Of a stretch of 64,000 nt of DNA, positions 35,715 to 46,288 are shown piece after piece. The notes under the pieces were generated by a model. It worked only from the letters and a program-made list of their open reading frames with translations, made no database searches and was not told the DNA's origin. Location of the stretch: positions 496,001-560,000 of the forward strand of contig JAPJBO010000020.1 of assembly GCA_030068145.1 (NCBI GenBank), read 5' to 3'. The DNA comes from Diplonema papillatum (lineage: Eukaryota > Euglenozoa > Diplonemea > Diplonemida > Diplonemidae). The first letter of the stretch is position 1. Each line of letters begins with the position of its first letter. The position numbers were made by a program, and so were the translations under genes.

Positions 35715-36212
35715 TCATGAAGTTCCTTGAGTCAGAAGAGGCTGGTCTTCCCCGCTTTGCAAGCGCAGCAGCTCAGGGTGACCTTTGGGGTACAGAAAGA
35801 ATGTGCCCACCCCGCGTGTTACCTTGATACACGTTGGTGGTGGCGTGCGAATGTTGAACTCCTCCACTTGTTTTTGCACGCGCTCCGGCCATTTCTTCGC
35901 ATTCTTTGCCCCGAGGAAAAGTGGAATGCAACAGAGGCAGCAAAAACTGGAAATCAATAGCATTGGCATCATGCGTTTCTGCACGCCGGCCTCTTCGTCG
36001 TCAATGAATGTGTAGACCTGCTTGCACCAACCGCAGATACGCTTTTTTTCTACGGTGTATGCGTGAGCCGTACATGCTTGGATTTTGGTGTAGTCGTTGG
36101 CATGAAAGTTGCAGACCGGGGCCAGGCAGTTGGCACAGGACCACTGTGATGGTGAGTCGCATTCAGCACACTGTTCAACGACCACGGCCGCAGCCGGCAC
36201 CGCGTCAGACAT
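35715..36212 (-). CDS. Small Cys/His-rich zinc-binding-like protein (unit 4)
   Basis: Copy of the gene at 1606-2103. The translated product is identical to the unit 2 and unit 3 copies. Confidence 0.6.
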   Translation of the reverse strand: MSDAVPAAAVVVEQCAECDSPSQWSCANCLAPVCNFHANDYTKIQACTAHAYTVEKKRICGWCKQVYTFIDDEEAGVQKRMMPMLLISSFCCLCCIPLFLGAKNAKKWPERVQKQVEEFNIRTPPPTCIKVTRGVGTFFLYPKGHPELLRLQSGEDQPLLTQGTS

Positions 36213-36520
36213 TTTCTTTTTTTTGTGTTGCTTGAAGTGTCCGGTTTGGTTGTCTGGCTGGGTAGGTGGTTGGTGGGCCTTTGAAGCGTGGACTGATGCC
36301 TCTCGCGCTGGAGGGTTCCACCCTTCGGCTTTTTTGTTGTGTTCCGGGTTCTTCGCTGTGTTGTTGTGCCAAACCGGTGGCCACCTAGGGCGCTCGACGT
36401 CTGAGCAAGTGTTGTCCTTCCCTTGTGTCGTGACACAGCCGGTAGCCAACAACGAGCAAGGCACTGCGCTCACCTTGGGCGCGCGAAGCAGCCGAGGTAG
36501 TCCCGCCTGCAGGGGATTCA

Positions 36521-36982
36521 ATGGTCGGCACGGCACCTGAACAACTCCAAGCAACCGCGGAAGAGCCAGCGGAGTCAGCTCAACTTGACATCTTCGGACC
36601 AGGCTACACCGTCGTCGCAGAATACGAATCGGACGACGAAGACAACCGCACTGATTTTGCTTGCGTGGCCTCTGTTTTCTGCATCATCTCACTTCTTGTA
36701 GACACACAAAGCAGGACGCAAATCATAGACGCTGACGAGATACGGAGCCATCCCCTGACCCTGAGGCAAGCAGGAAATGAAAAAAGCAGAAGTTTGGCGT
36801 GGGTATGCTGTACTTGCGCTGCTAAAGGGCGACGAAACTGGAGGCTGGTGCAGCGTCGCCACAGCACCCAAACCCCCGGTATTCTTTTTTTTTGCTGCAT
36901 CATTTTACTTTTTCCCCGGCAAAACCCATATGCTCGGGGGCCAGGAAAACCCTTGGAGGCTTGTGAAGTAGTGGGAACTTGA
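36521..36982 (+). CDS. Hypothetical protein, divergent to the Cys/His-rich gene (unit 4)
   Basis: Copy of the frame at 2412-2873, in the same divergent position. Confidence 0.3.
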   Translation: MVGTAPEQLQATAEEPAESAQLDIFGPGYTVVAEYESDDEDNRTDFACVASVFCIISLLVDTQSRTQIIDADEIRSHPLTLRQAGNEKSRSLAWVCCTCAAKGRRNWRLVQRRHSTQTPGILFFCCIILLFPRQNPYARGPGKPLEACEVVGT

Positions 36983-37056
36983 AATGCAGGTACCATGAAG
37001 ATAGCAAGCATTGGTAGTGCAGTGGTAGTAGTAGTGGGAACTTGAAATGTAGGTGC
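36968..37056. repeat. 63-bp minisatellite, 1.4 copies (unit 4)
   Basis: Short form, identical in structure to unit 1. Confidence 0.9.
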
Positions 37057-37100
37057 CACATGGGACAGCAGACATTGTAGTAGTAGAACGAGCTTGAAAT

Positions 37101-37136
37101 AACCCTGGGTGGGGGTGGGTACCCCCACCCAGGGTT
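37101..37136. repeat. Perfect 16-bp inverted repeat (unit 4)
   Basis: Same hairpin as 2992-3027. Confidence 0.9.
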
Positions 37137-38304
37137 GTATCGGTTAAGCCACGGACACACTCAGCGAACCATCATCAACGTGTCTGCGGAGAGAACATCG
37201 ATGTGAGTCTGGATTGTCGTGCCCGCTGTTCGTAGCTCGCCACAAAGCCGAAATGCGTGGAAGTCCACACCCGAAATGTGTGTGTGACACCCGCATTTTC
37301 AACTCCAGCTGTAACTCCACCTGTGAAGCTGGATTCCACCGTGTGGCTTTGTGCCAATTCCGACTCAAGCTTTTGCACGCTGCTGTTGACCGTATCTTGC
37401 CCCGGAGCGAACTCCTTCTTTGTCCCGCTGTTCCTCTGAGCTCCACGAGTCAACTGACAGTCTAATGGTACTTCCTCCGGCCGACCCCAGGGATTAAAAA
37501 ACGGCGCATGGTTCATGCCGCTGCAAGGCGGAGGATCGAGTTGACGTTAGCGAAAGAAAGGGGGAAAAGGGGGCAATTTGTTTAATTTGTTGAATCATGT
37601 CGCAGCCTTCAGTCAGTCATTTCTATTACAAGAGCTGCTGCATTCTTCACAGCCTGCCTAGTCAGAATAGGAGGCATCAAATTGGTAACAGAGACAAGAC
37701 AAGCTTGAACAAGAAGAGGAATGTGAAGGAGAGGGAATGCGAGTACGTGCTCGAGTGCTCAAACACGACCGTGTGTCCTACCGGCACAGCGTTGGTCGAT
37801 CCTGTACGCCGTGGACACACACATGGCGGGCCGTCATTGCACAGCGCAGGGAGTGTGAGTGCCTGCGTCGGCGATGTGAGTCTGGTTTGTCAAAATGGCC
37901 GCTTGTACCTCGCCACAGCCAGGACTCCCCATGCTACGAGAGCACAGGAAAATCCCGTCACGGGGCGGAGGAGTATGTTAAAAGGGGGGAGGAATTAAAC
38001 AGAGGCTTCTCGCCCGTGCAGACGACAAGGCAGAGCAACAGAAGCGTGAGGGGGCTAGGGGAGGGTTGAGAAAATGAAGGTTCGTGAGCGCTGCACCCAT
38101 GCGCTGCGCTTGTTCTCGGGTTCTTCGTCTGCCTGGCGCATAGGTTGGCGCCGATAGTTTCTCACGAGTGCTCTGCCGTTGTCATGTCTGATACTTGTAA
38201 TGCTTGGTGGGAACGAGGACGATAGGAAGATCTTCGCCCTCGTTCTTGGGTTTTGGATGGTCTGGAAATCGGCGTGGACCGTTGTGCGTCGTCGCTTGCC
38301 GAGC

Positions 38305-38586
38305 TCACGACGACACCCAGAGGCACGAATCGGTCCCGTAGCGGACGGAGTCCAGCTTGTTGAACATCGCCTTCTTGCAGCCCACGGCACGCGCTTCAGC
38401 ACCGATACGGGCGGCTCTGCCTTCGCTCCGTGCGTCCCGCAACGCGGCCTCGCAACGCTTCAGCGATTGTCCGATGGTCTGCTTGTTATCCGCAGCGTTA
38501 CGCCTCTTCACCTCACTCGGCTTGTTCATCATCCTTTCGCTGATCACGCTCGCGGTCCTCGTGTCGAAGTTCGTTTGGCTCATCAT
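38305..38586 (-). CDS. Conserved 93-aa hypothetical protein, copy 8 (unit 4)
   Basis: Copy of the gene at 4196-4477 with Phe in KKAMFNKLD. Confidence 0.6.
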   Translation of the reverse strand: MMSQTNFDTRTASVISERMMNKPSEVKRRNAADNKQTIGQSLKRCEAALRDARSEGRAARIGAEARAVGCKKAMFNKLDSVRYGTDSCLWVSS

Positions 38587-39960
38587 CTTCAAAAGCGGGA
38601 AGAGTGAAGTTTGTTTTGCGTGTGCGGGTGTGTGTATGTTTAAGTGAACCTTTTTGCGTGTTTTGAGTGCAGAGACAAGGTGGTCAACCCCGTGTATCGG
38701 TTAAGCTACGGACACACTCAGCGAACCATCATCAACGTGTCTGCAGCGATGTGAGTCTGGATTGTCGTGCCCGCTGTTCGTAGCTCGCCACAATGCCAAA
38801 ATGCGTGGAAGTCCACACCCGAAACGTGTGTGTGACACCCGCATTTTCAACTCCAGCTGTAACTCCACCTGTGAAGCTGGATTCCACCGTGTGGCTTTGT
38901 GCCAATTCCGACTCAAGCTTTTGCACGCTGCTGTTGACCGTATCTTGCCCCGGAGCGAACTTCTTCTTCGTCCCGCTGTTCCTCTGAGCTCTACGAGTCA
39001 ACTGACAGTTAAATTCCGCTCCTTCGAGGGGTCACTCGGAGCCGTTGCTCCCACTCGTCCCGCGCATTTAACGTACATTTAATGCCGCGTTCGCCCAAAC
39101 AGAATACGTGGTTACGGTCCTTAGCTGGCCTGCTAAAGCTGTGGGACAGAGCCGACGGCGCAGCCGCTGCTAGCAGGGGCGGCCTGTGCGGGCTGACTAA
39201 GCGACGGAGGCGGCAGGTGCGCAACCGTGGCTGTGAGTCTAACAGACGGAGCTCAGCTGGCGGCGAGCAAGCTTGCGTTTGCTGGCCGACCGCGCCATTC
39301 AACTCACGTGTCTATTGGATTGTCCCTCGCCGAGTCGGCCCTAGCAAGCCAGGGACCGCAACCTCATCGTCCGAGCATCGCAGAGCGGCAGACCTACTCA
39401 CCGGTCAGCCCGCTTTGAATCGCAGTGTACGTGTGGGCTAGAGAAAGAAAAATGACCCGCCTCGACACAGCCCCCGACGACCTTGTCCCCCGTAGGGTGA
39501 CCATGGTGTCCGCTGACCAATCGCCCATCTTTTCACTCGCAGTCCATGCTCGACTTGAGGAGGGGACAGCAGCCCCCTATCCCGGCGCGGCTGACGAAGG
39601 CCGCTCTACTCCTCCCGAGGGGCGGCTCTCGTTGAGGCACGACAGGACCCCTGGCTTCTCCGCAGTGCCAAGGGCCTCCCTGAAAGAAGTATACTTGACA
39701 CACTGGCAAGGCAGGCGCCGGCCGCCACACCTTCCAGCAGCGAAGACCACGACTTCGCCCGGCAAACCTTCGGGCGCCTCCGGGTGGCGCAGAGGGAAAA
39801 GTCTTAGTTCAATGTTTAGGCAGGACACTGCCTCTCATGCAACGGGCGGGGACCAGACCGACCCCCTCAAATGTAGGCGTCTGCATCACTTGCCCTGTGT
39901 CTTGGACACCGTCCGCTGTCCTTATCGCTCGCAGGCTGGAGGCCCCCAGGAGCGCAGAGT

Positions 39961-40740
39961 GCCAGAGACCACTAAGTCAAACCCGGAACCTCTAAAAAAA
40001 AAGGCGGGGTAACTGATAGCAGGACAGAGACCACTAAGTCTATCAGAACTCACGCCGGGCAACCGGGCTGACTATGCCAACCGGAAGCCGAAGCAGGCGG
40101 GAAACCGATAGCACGCTAAGTCTATCAGTGGTTACGCGCGCAACCGGGGGAGGTCAAAGACCACCGTGTCACCCGGAAGCTTGAAAGAAAAAGAAGGCGG
40201 CAACTGATAGCAGGACAGAGACCACTAAGTCTATCAGGAGTCACGCAGAGCAACCGGGGCAGGCCAGAGACCACTAAGTCAAACCCGGAAGCTCTAAAAA
40301 CAAAAGAGAAGGCGGGGTAACTGATAGCAGGACAGAGACCACTAAGTCTATCAGAACTCACGCCGGGCAACCGGGCTGACTATGCCAACCGGAAGCCGAA
40401 GCAGGCGGGTAACCGATAGCACGCTAAGTCTATCAGTAGTTACGCGCGCAGCCGGGGGAGGCCAAAGACCCCCATGTCACCCGGGAGCTTGAAAGAAAAA
40501 GAAGGCGGCAACTGATAGCAGGACAGAGACCACTAAGTCTATCAGGAGTCACGCAGAGCAACCGGGGCAGGCCAGAGACCACTAAGTCAAACCCGGAAGC
40601 TCTAAAAAAGAAGGCGGGGTAACTGATAGCAGGACAGAGACCACTAAGTCTATCAGAAGCCACGCCGGGCAACCGGGCCGACGATGTCAGCCCGGAAGCC
40701 CAGAAAAGAAGGCGGTAACCGATAGCACCAGGTCTATCAG
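39961..40740. repeat. 308-bp array, one extra unit (unit 4)
   Basis: Same array, 308 bp longer than the base form. Confidence 0.9.
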
Positions 40741-41739
40741 CGGCCACTGTGGGAAAAGTATACTCGACCTTGGTAGTGTCGCCAGTTCCGGAAAGCGACA
40801 GAGCCCGAAACCCCCGGACAAGAAAATGCGTGTCCTGTTCGGTGGTTTCGTTCTCTGCCGGCGCTTTGCACGAAATTAGCTGGCATTAAATTCCCATCTC
40901 ATGGTACTTCCTCCGGCCGACCCCAGGGATTAAAAAACGGCGCATGGTTCATGCCGCTGCGAGGCGGAGGATCGAGTTGACGTTAGCGAAAGAAAGGGGG
41001 AAAAGGGGGCAATTTGTTTAATTCGTTGAATCATGTCGCAGCCTTCAGTCAGTCATTTCTATTACAAGAGCTGCTGCATTCTTCACAGCCTGCCTAGTCA
41101 GAATAGGAGGCATCAAATTGTTAACAGAAACAAGACAAGCTTGAACAAGAAGAGGAATGTGAAGGAGAGGGAATGCGAGTACGTGCTTGAGTGCTCAAAC
41201 ACGACCGTGTGTCCTACCGGCACAGCGTTGGTCGATCCTGTACGCCGTGGACACACACAGGCGGGCCGTCATTGCACAGCGCAGGGAGTGTGAGTGCCTG
41301 CGTCGGCGATGTGAGTCTGGTTTGTCAAAATGGTCGCTTGTACCTCGCCACAGCCAGGACTCCCCATGCTACGAGAGCACAGGAAAATCCCGTCACGGGG
41401 CGGAGGAGTATGTTAAAAGGGGGGAGGAATTAAACAGAGGCTTCTCGCCAGTGCAGACGACAAGGCAGAGCAACAGAAGCGTGAGGGGGCTAGGGGAGGA
41501 TTGAGAAAATGAAGGTTCGTGAGCGCTGCACCCATGCGCTGCGCTTGTTCTCGGGTTCTTCGTCTGCCTGGCGCATAGGTTGGCGCCGATAGTTTCTCAC
41601 GAGTGCTCTGCCGTTGTCATGTCTGATACTTGTAATGCTTGGTGGGAACGAGGACGATAGGAAGATCTTCGCCCTCGTTCTTGGGTTTTGGATGGTCTGG
41701 AAATCGGCGTGGACCGTTGTGCGTCGTCGCTTGCCGAGC

Positions 41740-42021
41740 TCACGACGACACCCAGAGGCACGAATCGGTCCCGTAGCGGACGGAGTCCAGCTTGTTGAAC
41801 ATCGCCTTCTTGCAGCCCACGGCACGCGCTTCAGCACCGATACGGGCGGCTCTGCCTTCGCTCCGTGCGTCCCGCAACGCGGCCTCGCAACGCTTCAGCG
41901 ATTGTCCGATGGTCTGCTTGTTATCCGCAGCGTTACGCCTCTTCACCTCACTCGGCTTGTTCATCATCCTTTCGCTGATCACGCTCGCGGTCCTCGTGTC
42001 GAAGTTCGTTTGGCTCATCAT
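41740..42021 (-). CDS. Conserved 93-aa hypothetical protein, copy 9 (unit 4)
   Basis: Copy matching copy 7 in both product and flanks. Confidence 0.6.
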   Translation of the reverse strand: MMSQTNFDTRTASVISERMMNKPSEVKRRNAADNKQTIGQSLKRCEAALRDARSEGRAARIGAEARAVGCKKAMFNKLDSVRYGTDSCLWVSS

Positions 42022-42532
42022 CTTCAAAAGCGGGAAGAGTGAAGTTTGTTTTGCGTGTGCGGGTGTGTGTATGTTTAAGTGAACCTTTTTGCGTGTTTTG
42101 AGTGCATCAACGTGTCTGCGGAGAGAACAGCGATGTGAGTCTGGTTTGTCGTGCCCGCTGTTCGTAGTCCGTCGCAGGCCAAAACGCGTGGAAGTCCACA
42201 CCCGAAAAGCGGGTGTGACAGCCGCATTTTGAACTCCAGCTTTTAATCCGTGAGGCTTGACTCCACTGTGCGGCATCCTGCCGATTCGGACTCAAGCTTT
42301 TGCACGCTGCCGTTGATTGGTATCTTTAGAAGTTCGCTGCTTCATCACATGTTTTTCTGAGACGACCGGAGTCCTACGTGCTAGCAATGTAGCTGTCGCG
42401 CATGCCCCATTTGTTCCTGTTCCAGTTGGTTGGTTCACAACGGATACTGCCACCGGACGCCGAAGCCCCTGCCTGCGAATATCAGCAAGCGCTACAGACA
42501 CGGCTACTAACAGTGTGCTAAAGGGGGGGGGG

Positions 42533-42659
42533 TCGAATAATAACAGTTATTTGACACACGTCTGGTTGTCTAAGAAACTACCACTATTTGATCCTGCTAC
42601 TGTTCGGCTACCCGGAACTCTTTTTATTATATTCGACAATTTTGAATCGAATAATAACA
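42533..42659. repeat. AT-rich segment between 13-bp direct repeats (unit 4)
   Basis: Copy of 32163-32289 carried by the unit duplication. Confidence 0.45.
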
Positions 42660-42756
42660 CGTAGCTGATGCCGCTGTGAGACAGAGAATCGAGCGGTCGA
42701 AGAAGGGACTATTTTTGTTAGCGCGTTGAATCATGTCGCAGGCTTTTGTTAGTCAG

Positions 42757-43116
42757 TCCTTTTTTTTTTAGTTTCAGTGCTGCTGCATTCTTCTTAGCCT
42801 TAGCGTATCCAGAATGGGGGAGGCATCAAAATGAAAACAAGAGACAAGACAAGCTTGAACAAGGAGAGGAAGGCGGAGGGGGGTAGCCTGCGAGGACGTG
42901 CTTGGAATGGCACGTGCTCAAACACCGCGTCCCCAGCTGTGCCGTGTTCGTCGGTCTGCACTTCGGGGACACTTTTCGAACCACCACCAGCGGTTGAAGG
43001 TGAGTAGATCCCTTTTTGGGGAGTGTTTGGGAGGGAAGAAAAAAGGCTTCTTGTCAGCGAAGCGCAGATGGCATTGCAGAGCGGCGAAGCGCGAGGGGCT
43101 AGGGAAAAGGAGAAAG
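42757..43116. repeat. Diverged copy of the inner-block edge
   Basis: From the T run onward the sequence resembles the stretch that starts GAATCATGTCGCAG in the inner blocks (for example 3486-3700), with many indels. Reading frames seen in the young copies are not kept here, which argues that those frames are not genes. Confidence 0.6.
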
Positions 43117-43552
43117 AAATACGCGAGGGGCTGCCTTGTGCTTACTTCGAAGGAGGGCTAGGGGGGAGGAACAATACAACTACAAAGTAGGGTCTTGTTT
43201 TTGTTGAACGCTTACGCACGCCACTGAACCCAGATTCACCTGTGTTTCGTGTGGGCTACAGCACATTTACCTCCTTTGATCTTTTGCAGCTGGCAGCCTC
43301 CTCAAGTATTTCCTACAAAGCAGGTGCGTATACAAGAAATACTCGAGGGACTGCCTTGTGCTCATTTCGAAGGAGGCTAGAGGGCGAGAAAACAATACGA
43401 CTACAAAGTGGGTCTTTTTTGTAGAACGCTTACGCCCGCCACTAAACCCAGATTCACCTGTGTTTCGTGTGGGCTACAGCACATTTACCTCCTTTGATCT
43501 GTCGCAACTGGCAGTCTCCTCAAGCATTTCCTACAAAGCAGGTGCTTATACA
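43117..43552. repeat. Dispersed 215-bp repeat, two tandem copies
   Basis: Two copies (43117-43333, 43336-43552) share GGGACTGCCTTGTGCT, TTCGAAGGAGG, CCTGTGTTTCGTGTGGGC and TTTCCTACAAAGCAGGTGC. Further copies lie at 45111-45299 and 45542-45755, and a diverged one at about 62465-62640. No protein or RNA family recognised. Confidence 0.75.
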
Positions 43553-43782
43553 AAAAAAAAAAAAACAACAGTGCTTGACCGGGGGGCACCCGTGCTTGCG
43601 GGCGGTCTTTGTAGTTCTTCTCCCGTATGGGAAAACGGCCCGCACCGATGTCTTCCCGCGCGTGCTCTACCGAAAGGGGGCGGAAGTAAGAGCGATAGGG
43701 AGATCTGCGGCCTCCCCGCCTTTCTTGCTTCTGGATCCCGGAAGTAGCGTGGGGACCGCGGGTGCGTTGTCGGTGGCCGAGA

Positions 43783-44067
43783 TCACGAAGACTTGGGGAG
43801 GGACGAGTCTGTGTCGTTGCGGACGGAGTCCAGCTTGTTGACCATCGCCTGCTTGCCTTGCACGGCGCGCGCTTCAGCACCGATACGGGCCGCGTTGCCC
43901 TCGTTCTGTGCGTCCTGCAACGCGCCTTCACAACGCTCGAGCGAGCGTCCGATGGTCTGCTTGTTGTCCGCAGCGTTCCGCCTCTTCACCTCGCCCGGCT
44001 TACAGATCGTGCTTTCGCTGATCGCGGTCGCGGTTCTCGTGTCGAAGTTGTTCGTTTGGTTCGACAT
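43783..44067 (-). CDS. Diverged paralogue of the 93-aa protein (94 aa)
   Basis: Starts MSNQTNNFDTRT at an ATG at 44067 and ends at a stop at 43783, at the same place as the other copies. It differs by many substitutions, a number of them at third positions, and by in-frame codon gains only (one extra Asn in TNNF). The core KRRNAADNKQTIG and the NKLDSVR motif are kept. Flanking sequence is much more diverged and not frame-conserved. This contrast between frame and flanks supports a real protein gene. Confidence 0.65.
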   Translation of the reverse strand: MSNQTNNFDTRTATAISESTICKPGEVKRRNAADNKQTIGRSLERCEGALQDAQNEGNAARIGAEARAVQGKQAMVNKLDSVRNDTDSSLPKSS

Positions 44068-44569
44068 CTTGAAAGCGGAAGAGTTTTTTGTGTGAGTTTG
44101 AAGGAACCTTTTCCTTTTTGTGAGTTCGTGGGTGTGCGTGCGTGTGTGAGGGTTTAAGTTCAGGGCTTTGAGTGGGTAAGCGAAATATAGCCCACTTGTC
44201 ACTTTCACCAGTCGGCTTTAAGTTTCCGACACGCTGCTAGAAGTAGTCAGCATGGCAGAATGCTTGGCGACAAGTGATTCGCGCCACTTCCCCGTGCGAG
44301 CGTGTCTCGGAACAGGACTCAAAACTGTGACCCAGGTAGTGACTGCCGCAAGACGTACCAGGAGTTTGGAACAGACCAGGCCAAGCTCATTGCACGGAGA
44401 GAGCTTGCCACATCCTCGGGTGAGATGTGCCGCCTGTGTAACGACATTCAGCTGTTGCGGGCCGAAAAAGGGGGGGTTTGGCATGGTCTGATGTGTAATC
44501 CTGTTATGTGGCGCCGGACGCGACGTGAGCGGGCGGCTGCACTCGTGCCCGTTTAAGCGAAGAAACGAG
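44068..44569. other. No recognised gene
   Basis: Sequence upstream of the diverged 94-aa gene. It holds TG-rich stretches and short open frames on both strands without a recognisable domain. Confidence 0.5.
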
Positions 44570-44851
44570 ATGGCCATCGTGAAAGAATTGCTGTCGGCGG
44601 GGGCCGACGGCAACGCCGCCAGCAACAACGGCTGGACTGCTCTTCTCGCGGGACTTGCGTGGCTACACGATGAGGATGATTCATTGAAGCCAGTCTCGTG
44701 TCTGCAGCTCTATGGCGGTGAACCACTATCTCGACCGTTCTGCAGGGGGGCGGCACAGTCCTGGATCATTTTGCTCATGAACAACAACGTCTTGCCGCAA
44801 CAAGACAACAAGACAACAAGACCGTCTGGCGTCTGTGCACGGCATCATTGA
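44570..44851 (+). pseudogene. Ankyrin-repeat fragment
   Basis: Translation from the ATG at 44570 gives MAIVKELLSAGADGNAASNN and then GWTALLAGLAW, a clear single ankyrin repeat (IVKELLSAGADGNA, GWTAL). After about 40 residues the frame loses the pattern. In another frame after a CAG at about 44745 the sequence reads GGTVLDHFAHEQQRLAATR, which could be a further part after a splice junction or a frameshift. Only one repeat is recognisable, so this is a fragment or one exon of an ankyrin gene. Confidence 0.45.
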
Positions 44852-45110
44852 CTCCTCTCACCACAATGATTTCGTTGAACGCACTGCATGTGATCGTTTT
44901 TACGTAAAGCTGGAATCAGGACGCAAGAAAACGCCACGGTTTTGTGGTGACGAGTTTCTCATTTCCTCCACCATTTCATGTTTGCTGAAAAACAAAAGGC
45001 GTGTGGGGTGAAACGACTTGGGCATATTCACGCAGAACTGGGAACGAAAGGGGAAACGGGGCTAAACAGGAATACAATCAGGGTGGGTGGGGGGTGGTCA
45101 GGACACAGGG

Positions 45111-45755
45111 GAAATACTCGAGGGACTGCCTTGTGCTCATTTCGAAGGAGGCTAGACAACTACAAAGTGGGTCTTTTTTGTTGAGCGCTTACGCCCGCCA
45201 GTGTTTCGTGTGGGCTACAGCACATTTACCTTCTTTGATCTATCGCAACTGGCAGTCTCCTCAAGCATTTCCTACAAAGGAGGAAGCGGGTGCTTATACA
45301 AAAACAAATGGAACCCACAGAACAGGAACGAAATGAAGGTTCGGCCATTTTTTCGGGGTGTCTTCATGATGGACGTTGCATCCGTAGCACAGACAAAATT
45401 GAGGGGGGAGGAAACCTTCATTTGTGCGCGCACGTAGCAGTGTTCGTTCCTGTTGGTAGCAAGGTACAACAGGATACGCTGCCGACCGTCTCTTTTGAAG
45501 AATGCCAAGCGCGTTTGTTCCCATCAAAAGAAAAAGACGAAGAATACTCGAGGGGCTGCCTTGTGCTTACTTCGAAGGAGGCTAGAGGGGGAGAAACAAT
45601 ACAACTACAAAATGGGTCTTTTTTGTTGAACGCTTACGCCCGCCACAGAACCCAGATTTACCTGTGTTTCGTGTGGGCTACAGCACATGTACCTCCTTTG
45701 ATCTTTTGCAGCTGGTAGCCTCCTCAAGCATTTCCTACAAAGCAGGTGCTTATGC
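45111..45755. repeat. Dispersed 215-bp repeat, copies 3 and 4
   Basis: Copies at 45111-45299 (shorter, missing the middle) and 45542-45755, with about 240 bp of unrelated sequence between them. Same family as 43117-43552. Confidence 0.75.
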
Positions 45756-46205
45756 AAAACAAATACGTGGCTCGGCACTTGTAGGCTACTACCGGACTCT
45801 TTTTTGTGCTACCGTCCTGGTTTCGCATGTTTTTTTCCATTCCACAAGAGCAGGTTGTCCGCCCCCCAATCGGTTCCAAAACTGGGGACTAAGAGAGCAG
45901 CGCCCTTTCCGACCAAGACGGATGCGCCGAGTGCGCGCATGAAAACGTTGCGCACATCACAGAAGGAATGCTGCCCCCTGCTACCGTGTTTTTACCGCCT
46001 TCCGGGGGTTTTTCCCGCTGGCGGGTTCCCGACTATTTTTGACGGTGTGCCCTTTTCTAGACCGAGGCAGCGAATACACCGCAAAAAATCTCCGCTCTAT
46101 CCCGTGTGTGTTGTCGCGTAAGCCATGAGATCGCGGAGGCCCGCAGTGGACGGGCGGGTCCTTCGCAGGGCAAGTACGTTGAAGTAGGGTTGAAAGTAAA
46201 TCAGT
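45756..46205. other. No recognised gene
   Basis: Unique-looking sequence without a recognisable domain, RNA or repeat. Confidence 0.5.
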
Positions 46206-46288
46206 GGTGTCGCCTGAGGAGTCGTCTCAGGGTCGCCCACGTGATAAAAGCCATCGAGCAGCAGCTGCCGGCTTATACCCGTGGCACC
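46206..46288 (+). ncRNA. Structured repeat element, copy A (short form)
   Basis: Same layout as the elements at 58576 and 62698. P1: GGTGTCG (46206-46212) with TGGCACC (46282-46288), using G-T pairs. P2: CCTGAG (46213-46218) with CTCAGG (46226-46231). Then the linker GTCGCCCACGT. P3: GATAAAAGCC (46243-46252) with GGCTTAT (from 46270), with one mismatch. P4: GCAG-CAG-CTGC (46258-46268). The long inner loop of copies B and C is missing. Strand is arbitrary. Function unknown; it could be an RNA or a foldback DNA element. Confidence 0.5.

Larger units (their letters stand above)
33595..42756. repeat. Segmental duplication unit 4
   Basis: Direct copy of unit 3 at an offset of 10588 bp, changing to 10221 and then 10370 bp as repeat arrays differ in length. 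It starts abruptly after the 16-bp satellite, at the same base where units 2 and 3 start. It ends in a T run near 42756; beyond that, older diverged sequence related to the block edge continues to about 42960. Gene content is as in the other units. Confidence 0.9.

Noticed and set aside
1-42756. Virus-like or LTR element origin of the 10-12 kb unit
   Set aside because: No reverse transcriptase, integrase, capsid or long terminal repeat features were recognised; the unit behaves as a host segmental duplication.
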